In this document: positions 12,801-27,000 of the stretch, piece by piece
How positions within the stretch are numbered: position 1 is the stretch's first letter
Layout: each line of letters starts with the position of its first letter
Origin: Sipunculus nudus
Lineage: Eukaryota > Annelida > Sipuncula > Golfingiida > Sipunculidae
Reading direction: 5' to 3'
NCBI GenBank assembly: GCA_026874595.1
Contig: CM049320.1
Location: 23,137,714-23,201,713, forward strand
DNA length: 64,000 nucleotides
Position numbers and translations under genes: made by a program
Notes under the pieces: model-generated
What the model saw: only the letters and a program-made list of their open reading frames with translations
What the model was told of the DNA's origin: nothing
Database searches by the model: none

Positions 12801-14998
12801 TTTTGGTGAATAAAATGAAGCATGTACTGAAAACTCCAATGTGCAAAACTTTTTAATAGTGATTAAAGGAATATTCTTGTAGATGCCATGTTGTGGCATT
12901 ATTTTCTTTTAAATTAAGTTTAAACATTTATTATTTAAAAATGATAAAATATATGTGTATGCATAATATGACCCAATATGAGCTACACTCTGGATATATG
13001 ATGATTGCAACTTTTGCAACAATTCTAAAATTTAACTTATAGTTTCAGTTTTTTTACTCTGTATATATAATGATTGCAACTTTTGCCACAATTCTAATAT
13101 TTTAACTTATATTTTAAGTTTTTTTTTATTAAAAATGTATAAAACCTGTAAATAAAAAAAAGATTCAGATAAAAACTTCTTAATGGAAAAAGTGGATATG
13201 CTTAAAAAAAATAGGATTATATATAAACTTAAATGCATTATTCCCTTGAAAGTGAAATAAAGGTATTAGTCCATTCTGTCCACTTGCCTGTCCATCTGTA
13301 AATTTTCATATGCATCACAGTATCTCAAAACTTTCACTGTTTTACTTCATGACAGTCTTGTCAGAGTATTATTTAGCAATCATATATTTAGAACTTTACT
13401 ATAACCAAGTAGGAGGGCCCCTTTCCTCTTAGCTTTTCATATTCTTATATAAATGAAAAATATTACAATAGAATATTTCTACATCCACCTTCGTGCTGCC
13501 CTCACTTTTCCCTTCTCCGAACCCCATCCCAAAGTCAGCCTCAGTAAGCAAGAACAAGATGAATCAGATATATCCAAACTTTAATATTTTGTATAACTGT
13601 TCGTCCGTAGGTACCTATGTACATGCCAGAAATTATGTCAATATTGTGTTATATGTAGACATAGTGGGCATCACAATAATGTACCTTGTCAAGACTAAAG
13701 AGATATTGTGTCATACAGTCACAAATTCATAAATCACTTCATCAGCATAGTTAATCATAACATCATATCTGTCAAATTGAAAGCTTGCAGACTACCATAC
13801 ACTTTAGATCCTTCAACAAATAGCCTTTTCATCATTCTACTACTGCTTATTACTGCTGTCATTGCATTCATATTTGCTCAAATATATCACAATTTTCAGC
13901 CCCTCCTAAATAAATAAAAAATAAACCACTATATTTGACTCTATAAATCCATCAGTCAGGTAATTTCATTTATCATTTACTCACATATTACATTACATTC
14001 CTTTTTAATAGCCCAACATGTCCATGATATTCATAAGCTTTATCGACTCAATATAGTATCACAGTGGAGAAACATTTATAGTCCAGTCACGATCAGCTGA
14101 GCGCCGTGACCCATGGGTCCCTTGTTTTATTCAGTTTTGACATGTCTTTGATCTTGTATTAAAATGCTTTTTAAAACGTTAAATTATAAACTTTGACCGA
14201 AACATTTACAAAGTTAGCAGGGACAAGAGGATAAGAAAGGTTCTTTTTGGAAGGTATTTACATACTAAACACACATACTTAGTTCTCTGAACAGTTTGGG
14301 ATTGTCTAAAATTATTTTTTGTTTATATTAAATGTACCTATTCACATACCAAGTATATTTAATAAACTCATATAATGTTACATGCTTTACACACATAGCT
14401 TGTTTTTTTTCTCCTTAAAATATAATGGTATCTGCTAATATTTCATTGTAAACCGTTTGAGTAATCCTGTACCCAAGCGACGTAAGATTTGTGAGATCAG
14501 TGGTACAGATGTAAACATAGTGCGCACGCCACCTTGCGGCCATACCGCGCTACTTTCAAATCAAGATTTTTTCAAGCATCCAAACAGTGTTCCTTTTTTT
14601 TATTTTTCATATCATTTCTCCTTGTTTGGGAGTTGTGCACGCGAAAGATCTGCAGTCTTGTTATGGTAAACAGACACATGGGGACGGTGTTTACCCACAC
14701 ACAGAACCATAACAATGAATGAAACAGGTGAATTGGAGATTGTAAGTCCATATACAGGGATTGTTTAGCCAAAAAAAACGTTGTATTCAGCCAAACTAAT
14801 GGACTTATGTCGGGAAATAATGCATATACTGTTACAAATGTTTATGTATCTTTACATTTTTCTTCAGGAGACAAGTGTTAATATTTTTTCTATAAGCAGT
14901 GGTAATCTCTAGTCATTTAAGCTTTCCGATAAGGTAGCTCCCACCCGTAAAGTTTCCTAGACACTTATTTTCATATACATTGAGGTAAAAATGAATGT

Positions 14999-15042
<44 letters not shown>

Positions 15043-15172
15043 CTTGTGTGTGTAGAGAGAGTAACAGTGATGGCTTTAAGATAGTAACATGTTTATTTAT
15101 ATTAGTCTAAAAGGAGTCACTCTTTCTCCATCCTACACTTCCACTACAGACTAACACGGCTATACCACTAAT

Positions 15173-15225
<53 letters not shown>

Positions 15226-15230
15226 TATAC

Positions 15231-15295
<65 letters not shown>

Positions 15296-17973
15296 ATGGT
15301 ATAAAATGCTTTATTTGGTATAAAAATAATTAAAAAAATGGGCTCCAATTGAAGATGTACATTCGGCTGCTGCATCTGACATACCCTGCATTTAATGACA
15401 TAACCAATCAGATTTTATGAAATATAAGAATATTTCTGTTCTTTATCCTTCATTTCATAGTTTGCATTATATATAGATAGTACAAGCTGGGTGCTACTCA
15501 TTGTCTACAGATTGCTATTTTCATAAAAAAGAATGTTGTGCCAGTGATCTGCCTCGGACTGATGGAACAACCCATGTTGCCTTTGTGCCATCTCAAGTCA
15601 TTTAAGGAAAATGAAAAAATAGCGACAAGAATTCAATAATAACAAGCATTTAACGTTACCATTGTTATATTTAAAGGGACATAATCAGGAGCAATATTAT
15701 GCCCACTCTTTCTCAATATCAGTTCAATTTTGCTTTATACAAAAGTTTCCCGGCAAAACCATCCCAGCACACAGTCTTAGTACCTCGCATAGGGCTGTTT
15801 AACACCTTGATATGGCTCTGCTTGTTGATAAACACAGTCCACGTGTGTCTGTTAACCATAACAAGGCCGTGTGACCGGAGGTCCAAATATGAGCCGCAAC
15901 ACACGGTGTTTCAGCCCGCGGGAACATGTATTACATTTTTTGGGCCAAGTCAGTCAGGCATCTGTGATTGACACGTGTTGTGGCTCCGCGATGCACACAG
16001 CCACATGTGCTGTGTTTATGTTGACACCTGTGATCGCGCCCGGTCCACTGTTTTAAACACTCGTTTACAGGAGTAAGCAAACGGTTTCAAGGCAATATTT
16101 TGACAAGTACAGATTTAAATGAAAGAGAAGAAGCTATTTATAGTGTTAATTTAACATGTATCATTGGTGAATGAATCCCTTTAACCTTCACCAATGGTTT
16201 TACCATAGTTTCTGTTAAGATTTGTCCGGTTTTTTTTATGCCCCCGTCACAAAGTGGCCGAGCATATAGTTTTTCCCATGTCCGTCATTCCGTCCCTCTG
16301 TCATTCCGAAAACAAACATTTGTACGGACTTTTTTTCGCAATGCCTGCAGATATTGGCCTGATTTTTTGTGTGTTGGCAGATAATGACCAGTTACAGATC
16401 GAGTTTGCGTTTTGTCCCGGTTTACCTTTTTTGAACGTTTTACACCTCCTTAACTTAGAAAATTTCATGAAAAATAGAAATATTCATGACAGATACACAT
16501 GTATGGACTTTTTTTCGCATTGCCTGCAGATATTGGCCTGATTTTTGGTGTGTTGGCAGATATAGACCAGTTACAGATCGAGTTAGCGTTTCGTCCCAGT
16601 TGACCTACTTTTGACCGTTTTACGGCTCCTGAACATAGAAAATTTCATGAAAAATATGAAATTTCATGACAATTAATACACATGTACAGACTTTTTCTCA
16701 CAATGCCTGCAGATATTGGCCTGATTTTTGGTGTGTGGGCAGATATTGATCAGTTACAGATTGAGTTCGCGTTTCGTCCCAGTTGACCTACTTTTGAACG
16801 TTTGACGGTGCTCTAACATAGAAAATTTCATAAAAAAGTGCACATGTATGGACTTTTTTCGCAGTGCCTGCAGATACGGGCCTGATTTTTGGTGTGTAAG
16901 CAGATAATGACCAGTTACAGATTGAGTTCTTGTTTTGTCCCAGTTGACCTACTTTTGACCATTTGACTGCTCCTGAACATAGAAAGTTTCATGAAAAATA
17001 GAAATTTTCATAACAAATGCATATGTACTGATTTTTTTCCCTCAATTAATTAATGCCTGCAGATACCACCCTGATTTTTTATGTGTGGGCAGATAATGAC
17101 AGTTACAGATCGAGTTCGCATTTCGTCCCAGTTGACCTACTTTTGATTGTTTTACGGCTCCTAAACATAGAAAATTTCATGAAAGACAGAAATTTTTATG
17201 GAAAATGCACATGTATGGACTTTTTTTCACAATGCCTGCATATATTGGCCTGATTTTTGGTGTGTTGCTTGATAATGACCCGTTACAGATTGAGTTTGCA
17301 TTTTGCCCGTGTTGACCTATTTTCACCATACGACACCTCCTTAACTTAAAAAATTTTTCAAAATTTTACAAATGTTTCTAATTTGCTCCAGGCAGGGGCA
17401 TTTGTGTCATTCTGACACAGCTAGTTTGTTATTGTATTGGTATAACCTGAATGCCTCGGTTTCATATTCCCATAAATGTATAAAAATTGGCCCACCAAAC
17501 AAAACTGTTTTATAAATAGACCTTGGCTGGTGGGGGGGGGGGGGGGGGGATAAAGATGGGATAGAAGAACATCTGTAAACATGTATGATAACATTATGAC
17601 TAATTATGACACTTTTTTTATGATTTGACATTTAATTTCAAGTTTGTTTCCTTCAACAGGACTTTGCTAAAACTTCCTAAACTAAATTTCCTAAGGTCCC
17701 TATGTTTTGTTTTTTTTTCAAAATACTCTCATTTATTAATTCTTCAGTAAATCATGCATTTCATTCAATGTTAATTATCTGTCCTTTACATCTTTCATTC
17801 TACTGTAAATTTTTGTTAATATTTGTTCTGCTGTAAACTATCTGATGAGCACAAGTTACAAAAGATTATCAATGAACAGTGAAATAACTGAATAAAATAG
17901 CTACTCCACAGAAGATATAATTGCTCCCAAATGATGTGCTATTGCCCGCACAAAGCTTAGGTTATATGATCAA

Positions 17974-18006
<33 letters not shown>

Positions 18007-21000
18007 CATTGTTATTGTTATTATTAGTTTGCTTCTTAATATGTACTTCATTTCACTGTGAATGGTGGATTAGGTAGCATTTCCTAAATCTTTGGGTTGG
18101 ATTAGTGAGGATCTGACACTAAATCCAGTCAAAGTTGTCCTTTTTGTCTGTTGCTTATTCCTCACAAAATATGTAAAAAAATAGTCATCCGCCTAAAATT
18201 TTATAAATTATTTCTTGGATCATGACCAAAACATAAAAATACTCTTTTATCTATAGATCTTTAGATAAACTTTGGATAAACTAACCGTAAGAGACGGATT
18301 TCTATACCTTCACTATCAGCGAGCAGATAGTGATGTTGGTGATGTAATAATGGAAAAAATAGGATGACACAATGGCATAATCATATTAAATGGAAGAATA
18401 ACAGGGCCATTTCCATATGTTATGTATAAATTAAGCTAATATTTAGTCACTGGTTAAAACCAGGAAGAGCGGAGCCATACTGTATATGATACAGGTTGCC
18501 TGATATCTGCAAGGTTTCCACCATATGTACATTGCACAAACTACCCCAGGATACCTCCTTGTCTCTATATGAATTTTTTTAATGAATTTATCTATGACAT
18601 TTTTCAGAACAATATACCAGTGGACAAACAACAGCTGATTAATTTTTCATGGTTAGTCTGATGGATCTTGATGCGTATCCATGTGTTGGCGGAGGTATGC
18701 GCTCTACGAGTGCTCTCTAATATTTGAATAAACGTCTTAACGCAGTCTTCGTGTGTCTAGTCTAAGTTATTTTGATGTATAATATCTTACTAACCATTTT
18801 GAGGTGTTTTGTTGCTAAAGTTCCCTCTGTAGTAAATATTTATATATATTGGCCCTCAATTTTTGCTATAAAATCAAATTTGACCTGAAAAAAATGACAA
18901 AACCACTATAGAAAAATTGGCACCATATTTTTTTGTAAACGTTAAGGTCTAAGGATCACAAAAATGTAGGATGTCCACTTTTAACAGGAAAAAATTACTC
19001 GGTGACATATATGTGCCTCCACACTACTGTGAAATCTGGCAAACTTTGATTTACATGGACCTTTATTTTGTGAGGATGATCAACAGCATGCTTTTATTCT
19101 TTATGTAACTCTTCTAAACCAATATTTTGTTGAAATATTTGAATTAATATTCCTCTTTATACTTATTGTACTGTGAGTGGACAAACTTTTAACTATACCC
19201 TATTTTAACTGTAATCTATATTTGAACAACCAACCCCTCATAAAGGTCACTAGTAGATAACAGATTTGGTATATCACAGAAATCAGGCAGTTTGACTCAC
19301 TTAATCACAAGGGCTCTAAATTCTCAAACAGGCATGGATTGCCTTGACATTTTACATGCATACTCGTCTCGGATTTCTTTTTCTGGTTTTTGACCGGGTG
19401 CCAACTTCAAATTTTATACACCTGTGTATCATAGGGAGTATTATGGGATAGCCATGGTCTGTCCATCTGTTGCCGTCCGCTAACTATTTTAGTCGCTGCT
19501 ATAACTTACCAGGGATTTGATGGAACTTTTTCTCACGAACTCACTGTCACGTATTACCATTATATTATCTATCTTTCAGGTTTTATCACAGGCAAATTTT
19601 ATGCATATTAAATGTGCTTACGGGTCATCAGGCTAATTTGTTGTTTTGTCAAGTTAACTTATCAGGAATATGGTGGATTTTTATGAAACTCAACTGAAAC
19701 ATTAATGAATATTATATCTCACCTCATTTGGATTCACAGCACAATCCATACATATGTAATGAGATGAAAGATCACCAGACTTTGATGATGTCATGATGAC
19801 TTATCTGATGAATATTCATGAATAAATATTCACCAATACTGTTCCTCACCTGAATTTAATTCTTGGGAAAATTCATGCCTGTTTTATGAAGTCAGAACTC
19901 GCAAGTCATAAGACGGTTGTATTATGCATGTCTGTTGTGCTTCTGTTAGAGTTATATTTGTTTTAATTTACAGATCACTGTGCTGGGCACACCAGCAGAG
20001 GAAGCTGGAGGAGGGAAGATTAAACTGATACAAAATGGAGTCTTCAAAAATATTGATGTGGCCATGATGTCACATCCATGTAATGTTACCATGGCAGCCC
20101 CTATCCTCCCAGGTATCCACTGGTATGTTCATTTGTAAAATATATGTTAGTGTAGAGTTTAGGCTCGCACCATTTTTGCCCTCTGACATTAGAGAGTTAA
20201 CAACCAGCATATTAGCATCATAGTGTCTTTATATCCTGCAACAAGGAAAGCACTGTAAGACCCTATTAGAATGCAAATATTTTTCTCTTATTTGACAGTT
20301 TCCTCAAGGTCTGCAACTAAGCAGTCACTTGATGTAAACCAGACCAGTTGTTAGCTTTTTAGTATACTTCCTACCAACACTTACCATGTGTAAGAAAGCT
20401 CTGTTTTGACTCAGCATATTGGTAAACATCCCTTTGATATATTCGATGAATTTCGGCAGGAAACAATTTGCTATCATAGAGATAGATTTTCCGTTGTTTG
20501 TTACTTCTTGTGTTAATTCATCATTCATAACCTAATTTTAAGATTATGTGCTGTGTACCACAATACCAATGCAACATTATGTATGATCATTACAGCACAT
20601 TCCCTCCATAGGGAATGTATCAAGAATCAAGTTAGGCTTAACAGCCGAATCTAAATGCCCACTGAGTCATGTATTCATGGTCAAATTTAGGCTTGAAAGT
20701 TATTCCAGGGCCTGTGATCATGCACTACTGCTCCAGTACATCGTAATACAGTAATCATTACTGGTAAAGAAGCAAAATTTGATCATATAAATCAGTTATA
20801 TATAGAATGTTCTGTGGTCATAATCATAAATTCTGGTCGTTTACACTCTTGAATCTATTGTATATGTATCCAGAAGTGTTTATGATTTGTCAGATGTCCT
20901 TTAAACAAAACACCAGCTTTGTATAGAGCAGTTTATAAATATTGACAAATAAAAGAAAGATCATTCTTGTGATGGTTTTATTCATCCTGGTGATAGAACT

Positions 21001-24000
21001 AACTACCATCTAAAATTTGGATAATTCTATATTAAAACTAAAAATCTGCATCCCAATGGATACTTGCCTCCACCATGGGAGCACAGGGCACTCGACTGTG
21101 ACCTGAACAAATGGCCCAGCCATACTGGTAAGGCGGGAAGTACTATGCATTCTCTTATTTTTAGCCCATATTCCCAGGTTCATTCATGCATAAGTGACTG
21201 GACATTTGTGAATATTCCTTGATAATGCTTCAGAATCCGGAGGTGCAGCTGGATGAACACCAAATCTGAGCAATTCTACTTGTTTGATTTGTGGAATGGC
21301 CTGAAAATTTCATGAGATTCCATTTGTGATTGTATAAGTTAACTGGTGAACAAACACACACACATACACCCTCATACCTACCGGAATGGTCGCACACCAT
21401 CCTAGCGGAGGCAAATATTCTACTTCTAGATTATTAATGCTATAAATTATGGTAGCTATCTACTTTTAAATGTTTTTTTTTTCCCAAATTTATTCAGTAT
21501 TTAGAATATATATATTTTTTTACTTATAAGAGCATATGTGAAACTAAATATTTTCTCCAAACAGCCTAGTTGCAAGGTATGCTGGGAAGGCAAGCCACAC
21601 CTGCACGGCACCCTGGGAAGGTATAAATGCACTTGACGCTGCTGTGAATGCGTATCAAGCCATGTCGGTCCTACGACAGCAGATAAAACCAACATGGAGA
21701 CTCAGTGGTGAGTACTGGTGCATTATACTGTGGCTGTCTTCATATTTCCAGGGTTTAATTTTCTGATTTCCACTTTTCATTTGTTTTATGAGGGATCCAT
21801 TTTCATTTCCTCACCATATTAAAATGTTTTTTGGACTGCCAACAAATTTCCTTGATAGTTAAAGAGAAAAAGAGTGTACCTGTCAGTTTGTCAAACAATA
21901 TTTTTAACTTACTTAAAGCTATAATTTTTTTTTATATTATAATGCTATTTTTGTGAAGAATATTCCATGCAGTTGGTTAAAATTAATTTTATTCTTGAAA
22001 ACAGATGGTCTTTTCATAACAAACAGACCTTGGTGATGCCATAATCTTTAGCAAATAATCCTAAAAGGTCATGCTTGTGGTGTGAAACTCCCAAAAAAAG
22101 AATACAACTCTAATAAGTAAGTTAATGGTATGGCCATTGCAGCTGATAAATGTTGTGATTATTGTAGATACCAGCAACTGTCCCAACCTTGATATATACC
22201 ATGTTTCAGTAGCCCACTGTGTTTCAGAGTATTTCTAGTGTTCAAGCAGTTATGGACTAGTGGTCAAGTGGTTAGTTTGCCATCCATCTTGGATAGCTTT
22301 CTCAAACTCATGACAGGTGGCGCCACCTACAATCATGTATTCATAAAATATATTTATACATTTATCTCAGGAGTGGTTTGACATAGCAGCTTGAAATTTT
22401 GCATGCCCATAGATCAAGGATGGACCATGGGTGCATCTTGGGATACCTTCGCATTCATGATGCTCCACATTTTGCTTCTATACCTCATCCATGCCCCTGT
22501 GATTTTGGGGACACATGTAATCAGTTGGTGATTGGCCATATTCTAGTTTGTATGCATTTTCACTTTGTGTATTTGATAATAACATCAGTTACACCATGTG
22601 ACATCATTCATTGTACTGAGAAATGTTATACTTATAAATAGGCCAAGGATACATTTGATTGATGGGTTTTAATAAGACAGGTGTTGTTGTAAGACATCAT
22701 GCCTACCTACCACCCATCTTATCTTTATTTGGACCGACCCATTAATAGGGCATCCCTATTGTAAAGTAGGCTAGCTGACAAAACAGGCCGCAAAATGCAA
22801 CTCTTTCTCTTGGGCTTGAATGATCCAGATGGCCCACGTCTGGTCAGCACTTGGTTATGTCATTTGAACGTTTTATGCTAATCTACATAAGGCAAAATTC
22901 AGTAGCCTGCTGCAATTGTTCTAGCTTCCCTGTTTATCACTTGTAACTATCAATTTTTTACATTAATTTTTTTCTCCTCTTCCTCTATTCTGCCCCTATT
23001 TGAGATCTAGCTGAAATATTTCTGATTTTGAAAAAAAAAATGACAAAGAGGCAACATATTTATCACATGTCACAGATTTTCATCAAATATGTTTGTTTTT
23101 ATTTAGAACCTTTATAAATTTCCAAGGTGTTATACACTTCATAACTTATTCCATAATATCACTTAGTTATGGTTGTTGCAGTTAGCCTTCCATTAATTAC
23201 TTGGTGATAGCTAACGGCTATTGTAGCGGTAATTACATATGGAGGTGAAGAGCCTTCTATTGTACCTGAGAAAGCCGAGATGAAGGTGGCATACCGAGCA
23301 CCGACGACCTCAGAGATGAAGCAACTTGGCCTTAAGGTGGAAGCCTGCCTGCAGGGGGCAGCACTGGCATCAGGTTGTCAGGTATATTTTCATTTGGCAC
23401 AAATTAAGAGTAATTGAATTAACTCTTTTGTTGTTATAAAGGATTTGCCAAGTAAAAAACAAATTTTGATATTTGAGAAGTTATAGAAAAAACTGCTTAG
23501 TTTTATGTAGTGAAATTCAGGAAGAAAATAAAAACCCTCTTAAAGTGTAGTTTTATTTCTCAGCTAAAATTCTCTGCTCTGCAAATTTTTTAGGTTTATT
23601 TCTATAACTAGTTGTACAATCTATTTAAAATAAATAAGTTTATATTATATTTTTAGTACATATTAGCTTACATATATTGAATATTTCTTTAGCCTACATG
23701 TGTATATGGTAAACTCGGGTATATTATTTTGGAGTACCGTAAATCCTGTTTTTATCGCCGCTGCCTTAAAAACAAACTCAAAATCGAAAATCTCGACTTT
23801 TTTTCTGAACTCGGGATGCGGCCATAAATAGATGGTTTATCAGAAATGAACTGTGAGAAGAACTCTCTCCCGGACATGGCGCTCCTTTGGGCGATAATAT
23901 GAGATCAAGCACACCACAGAGGAAATGCTCTTTGTAGTCACAGATTTATTGTATAAAATTGTATAGTCTAAATGTTCATATAAAATATAACAATTATATG

Positions 24001-27000
24001 CAATCAATTAAACAATAACAATAAACATTGAACAATAACAACACTTATTAGTATTACGAGATTAAAATGAATGAGATTATTCATGGTGAGGACTAGTGGT
24101 GACGTCTGTTGGAAAAAATCGGTATTACCGGTCATACCTTTGACGGAGCTGAATTGCCCTGGAATCTATGTTGTTCATAAAAATAATTCAGAAAATCAAA
24201 ATATGTAATTTAGAACACTATGAAATCTTTATAAAAGTTCAAATTTAGCAGGTACTTACTGACATTTTTTATAATGTCTGATACATGTACCTCAATATTG
24301 AATAGCCCATCTTCTCGCCCCCATGTCATGTTTCTGGAAAACCTTCATCCTTGAATGCGTATAGCCCGGTCATTTACTTCTGTTTAATCTTTGTTTTTTT
24401 TATACAATCACGAATATATTGTATGAATGGAAATAGTGTTAGAGGGGAAACCCGCTTGTAGATATAAATGGTAGAACATGTCACTACAGCCGATGGAATT
24501 TGGTGAATATACAGATTTTACATGCGGTGCCGTATTCTTGTTTGCTACTGATTTTTCAATATATTTTGTATAGAAACATTCTGCTGATCCATTTAAAGTC
24601 ACTGTATATTTTAATTCTAAAAGTAATATTTTGAAATCTTAATCTATGATGAAAATTCCATTTCTTTAATTACTCGGAAGATTCGAATCATTTTCATACC
24701 GGTAACTTCGGTATTATCATCGTCACATCGTTCGTTGACATCGCTCCATGTCACAATTTGCTGATGCGTTTGAAAACATCGCTGGTCAACTCAACTAAAT
24801 ATTAAAATAACTGAAGTTACCTTGTCGAGATACGCACGTATAGCAAACATGACGCGTGAAAACGAGTGATTTTGAAGTGAAATTAAATGGCCGGTCGAGG
24901 TAAGCAAGTTTTTTCCTCAAGAAAGTGTCCGTGTACGCGTGTGGGGAGCCATCTTGTCAAGGTAGCGTTCGCGCAAGGCACACTGGGACGAAATAGGTGG
25001 CTGTTCTGTTTACCACCCACCGCGTACAGCCGTTCAAAATATTCTTAGCAGAACACCAGTTTCAGCACATGGCGGCACTCAAACTTGATTTTAAAACAAT
25101 CGTCAGCCATTATGCGACTCTTTACAATGTCAGCTTTATATTCATTTTACTTTTTTAAACAAATAATCGTTGCTAAATAACGCTGCAAATGAGTTTAAAG
25201 TAGGCATTTATTTCAATGTTGCTTGACCATGCCCAACGGGCCGCTGTGTTACAGTTGGGGTGTTTCAAACGTATTATTTGGTGACAATTACCAAGATTTT
25301 TTATAACAAGTTATATATCGCACGAAAGATATAAATGTCAAGGTTCTACATATAAGTTTTTATATGTATACCACGAGCCATGATTAAGTTCCCGCAGGTT
25401 GAAAATCTGACAGTCTCAGCAGTCTTAGCCATCATGTCGCCCCCTGAACGCTACTGCGTGATGGTGCGTAATAGTGGATAGTATTCAGGCTTTTTGCTTC
25501 AATAAATGTACATATTAACCTCAATTCAGTGTTCATACTATGGTCTTTTACATGCAAAGAAGCGTGTTGATGCATACAAGAATCGTTTTGCGTAACCACC
25601 ATTCAAACGAAACGATCGTTCGGGGAATCTTTCCTTTTCTGATAAATGCCTGCCAATCCATGTGCAAAAGTTGTTAGGGACAAAATATCTATATTGTCCC
25701 TATCTCGAGCGTTAAATATGTTTAATATACGTAATCTGCCAACATATTTAACCTCTGTAATTAATACTTTTTTATTCTAGTCTTCATTAAAGCAGCTATG
25801 TCGTGATTTGTTTTGCTACGTGCAACTAATTATCTTACCCATCAGGCCAGAGACGGAGTCGGGGTGCGGCCTTTAAGGGGGGTTTTGGGTATTTGGACCT
25901 CAGTGGGAGCTCCTTTAAGAGACGTTGCAAACTCAGGGTGCGGCTATAAATAGGCGTGCGGCCATTAAAAAACAAGATTTACGGTACACACAAAGTCTTC
26001 TAAATTTGTTCATGCAAATTGAAAGCATGTGTGTCTTCATCACAAGTTATGTGCAAAACTTTTTATTTGACTATAGGACTTCAAGGTCACTCTTCATCAA
26101 ATTATTTTTATATAATGCTTGATCGTCAATTTTAATACTTTCTCAGCTTATCATGATTTATAAAAAACTGTAACCTTGATAAATATATATTTCAGCTTAA
26201 AGTAGAACACAGGACCGACTGTTATGCCCCGATGTTGAACAACCAGCCACTGGCTAGACTTTACAAGGACAACTGTGCAGCATTGGGTGTTGACACGGAT
26301 AGAGACGCCACTGACAGGCCGATCTTCTCCACGGACATGGGCGACGTGTCACTGATCGTTCCCAGTCTACATCCTGTGTATCGTATAGCCACCAAGGCAC
26401 CAAACCATACCACACAATTTGCTGATGCTTCAGGTAATACAATATTTATATATATTAAAAAAACAAAAATATATCAGATTTGAAGAGTTTTGGATGTGAG
26501 ATCATAAAATTCTAAACGTTGATTATATATGAGATCAGGGCTCATTGTTTATGTTTTACGGATCAGAAGCCACAAATAATATGAGAGTTGTGGACAGACT
26601 GTCACATCTGCTCGATTTTCATATTTACTCATTTAGTTGTCTCAAAAAGGGATTGTGGATGTTTTATTATTTTAATCTCTCAATTTCCCAGTGGAGAGTT
26701 GATCGTCTTATCACTAAATATTGTTGATGTTTTTCCCAAACAAAATCTCAAAAAAATTATTTTATTCTGTTGATAACTATTTCATGAAATCATTGATTTG
26801 ATGAATTATAAACTTAAAATATGCATTCTAAGAAAAGCAGGCCTCTGCCATGTGGGTGGTCCTTAATGTGGGGATACTCTGCAAACCTGTGTTTTCATTC
26901 ACTTATTTTCCCATATTCCCAAATTTGTTGGTGCCTACCGGTAAGTTCCCCCAGTAAGTGTTTGCCTTCACCTATTTATCATATATCCCTAAGTTGAATC

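Larger units (their letters stand above)
14410..16120. mobile_element. Element with long diverged inverted arms
   Basis: The left arm (about 14410-14870) and right arm (about 15640-16120) are inverted relatives. AAACCGTTTGAGTAATCCTG at 14452 pairs with the reverse of CAGGAGTAAGCAAACGGTTT ending at 16087. CTTGTTATGGTAAACAGACA at 14657 pairs with TGTCTGTTAACCATAACAAG at 15846. The spacer holds a SINE-like tail and a TA microsatellite. No transposase frame. It is either a foldback-type element or two inverted copies of one repeat. Confidence 0.6.

Noticed and set aside
22255-22300. tRNA-like string CTAGTGGTCAAGTGGTTAG
   Set aside because: It resembles an A box but is followed directly by a type A element, with no B box or acceptor stem. 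At most a truncated SINE head.
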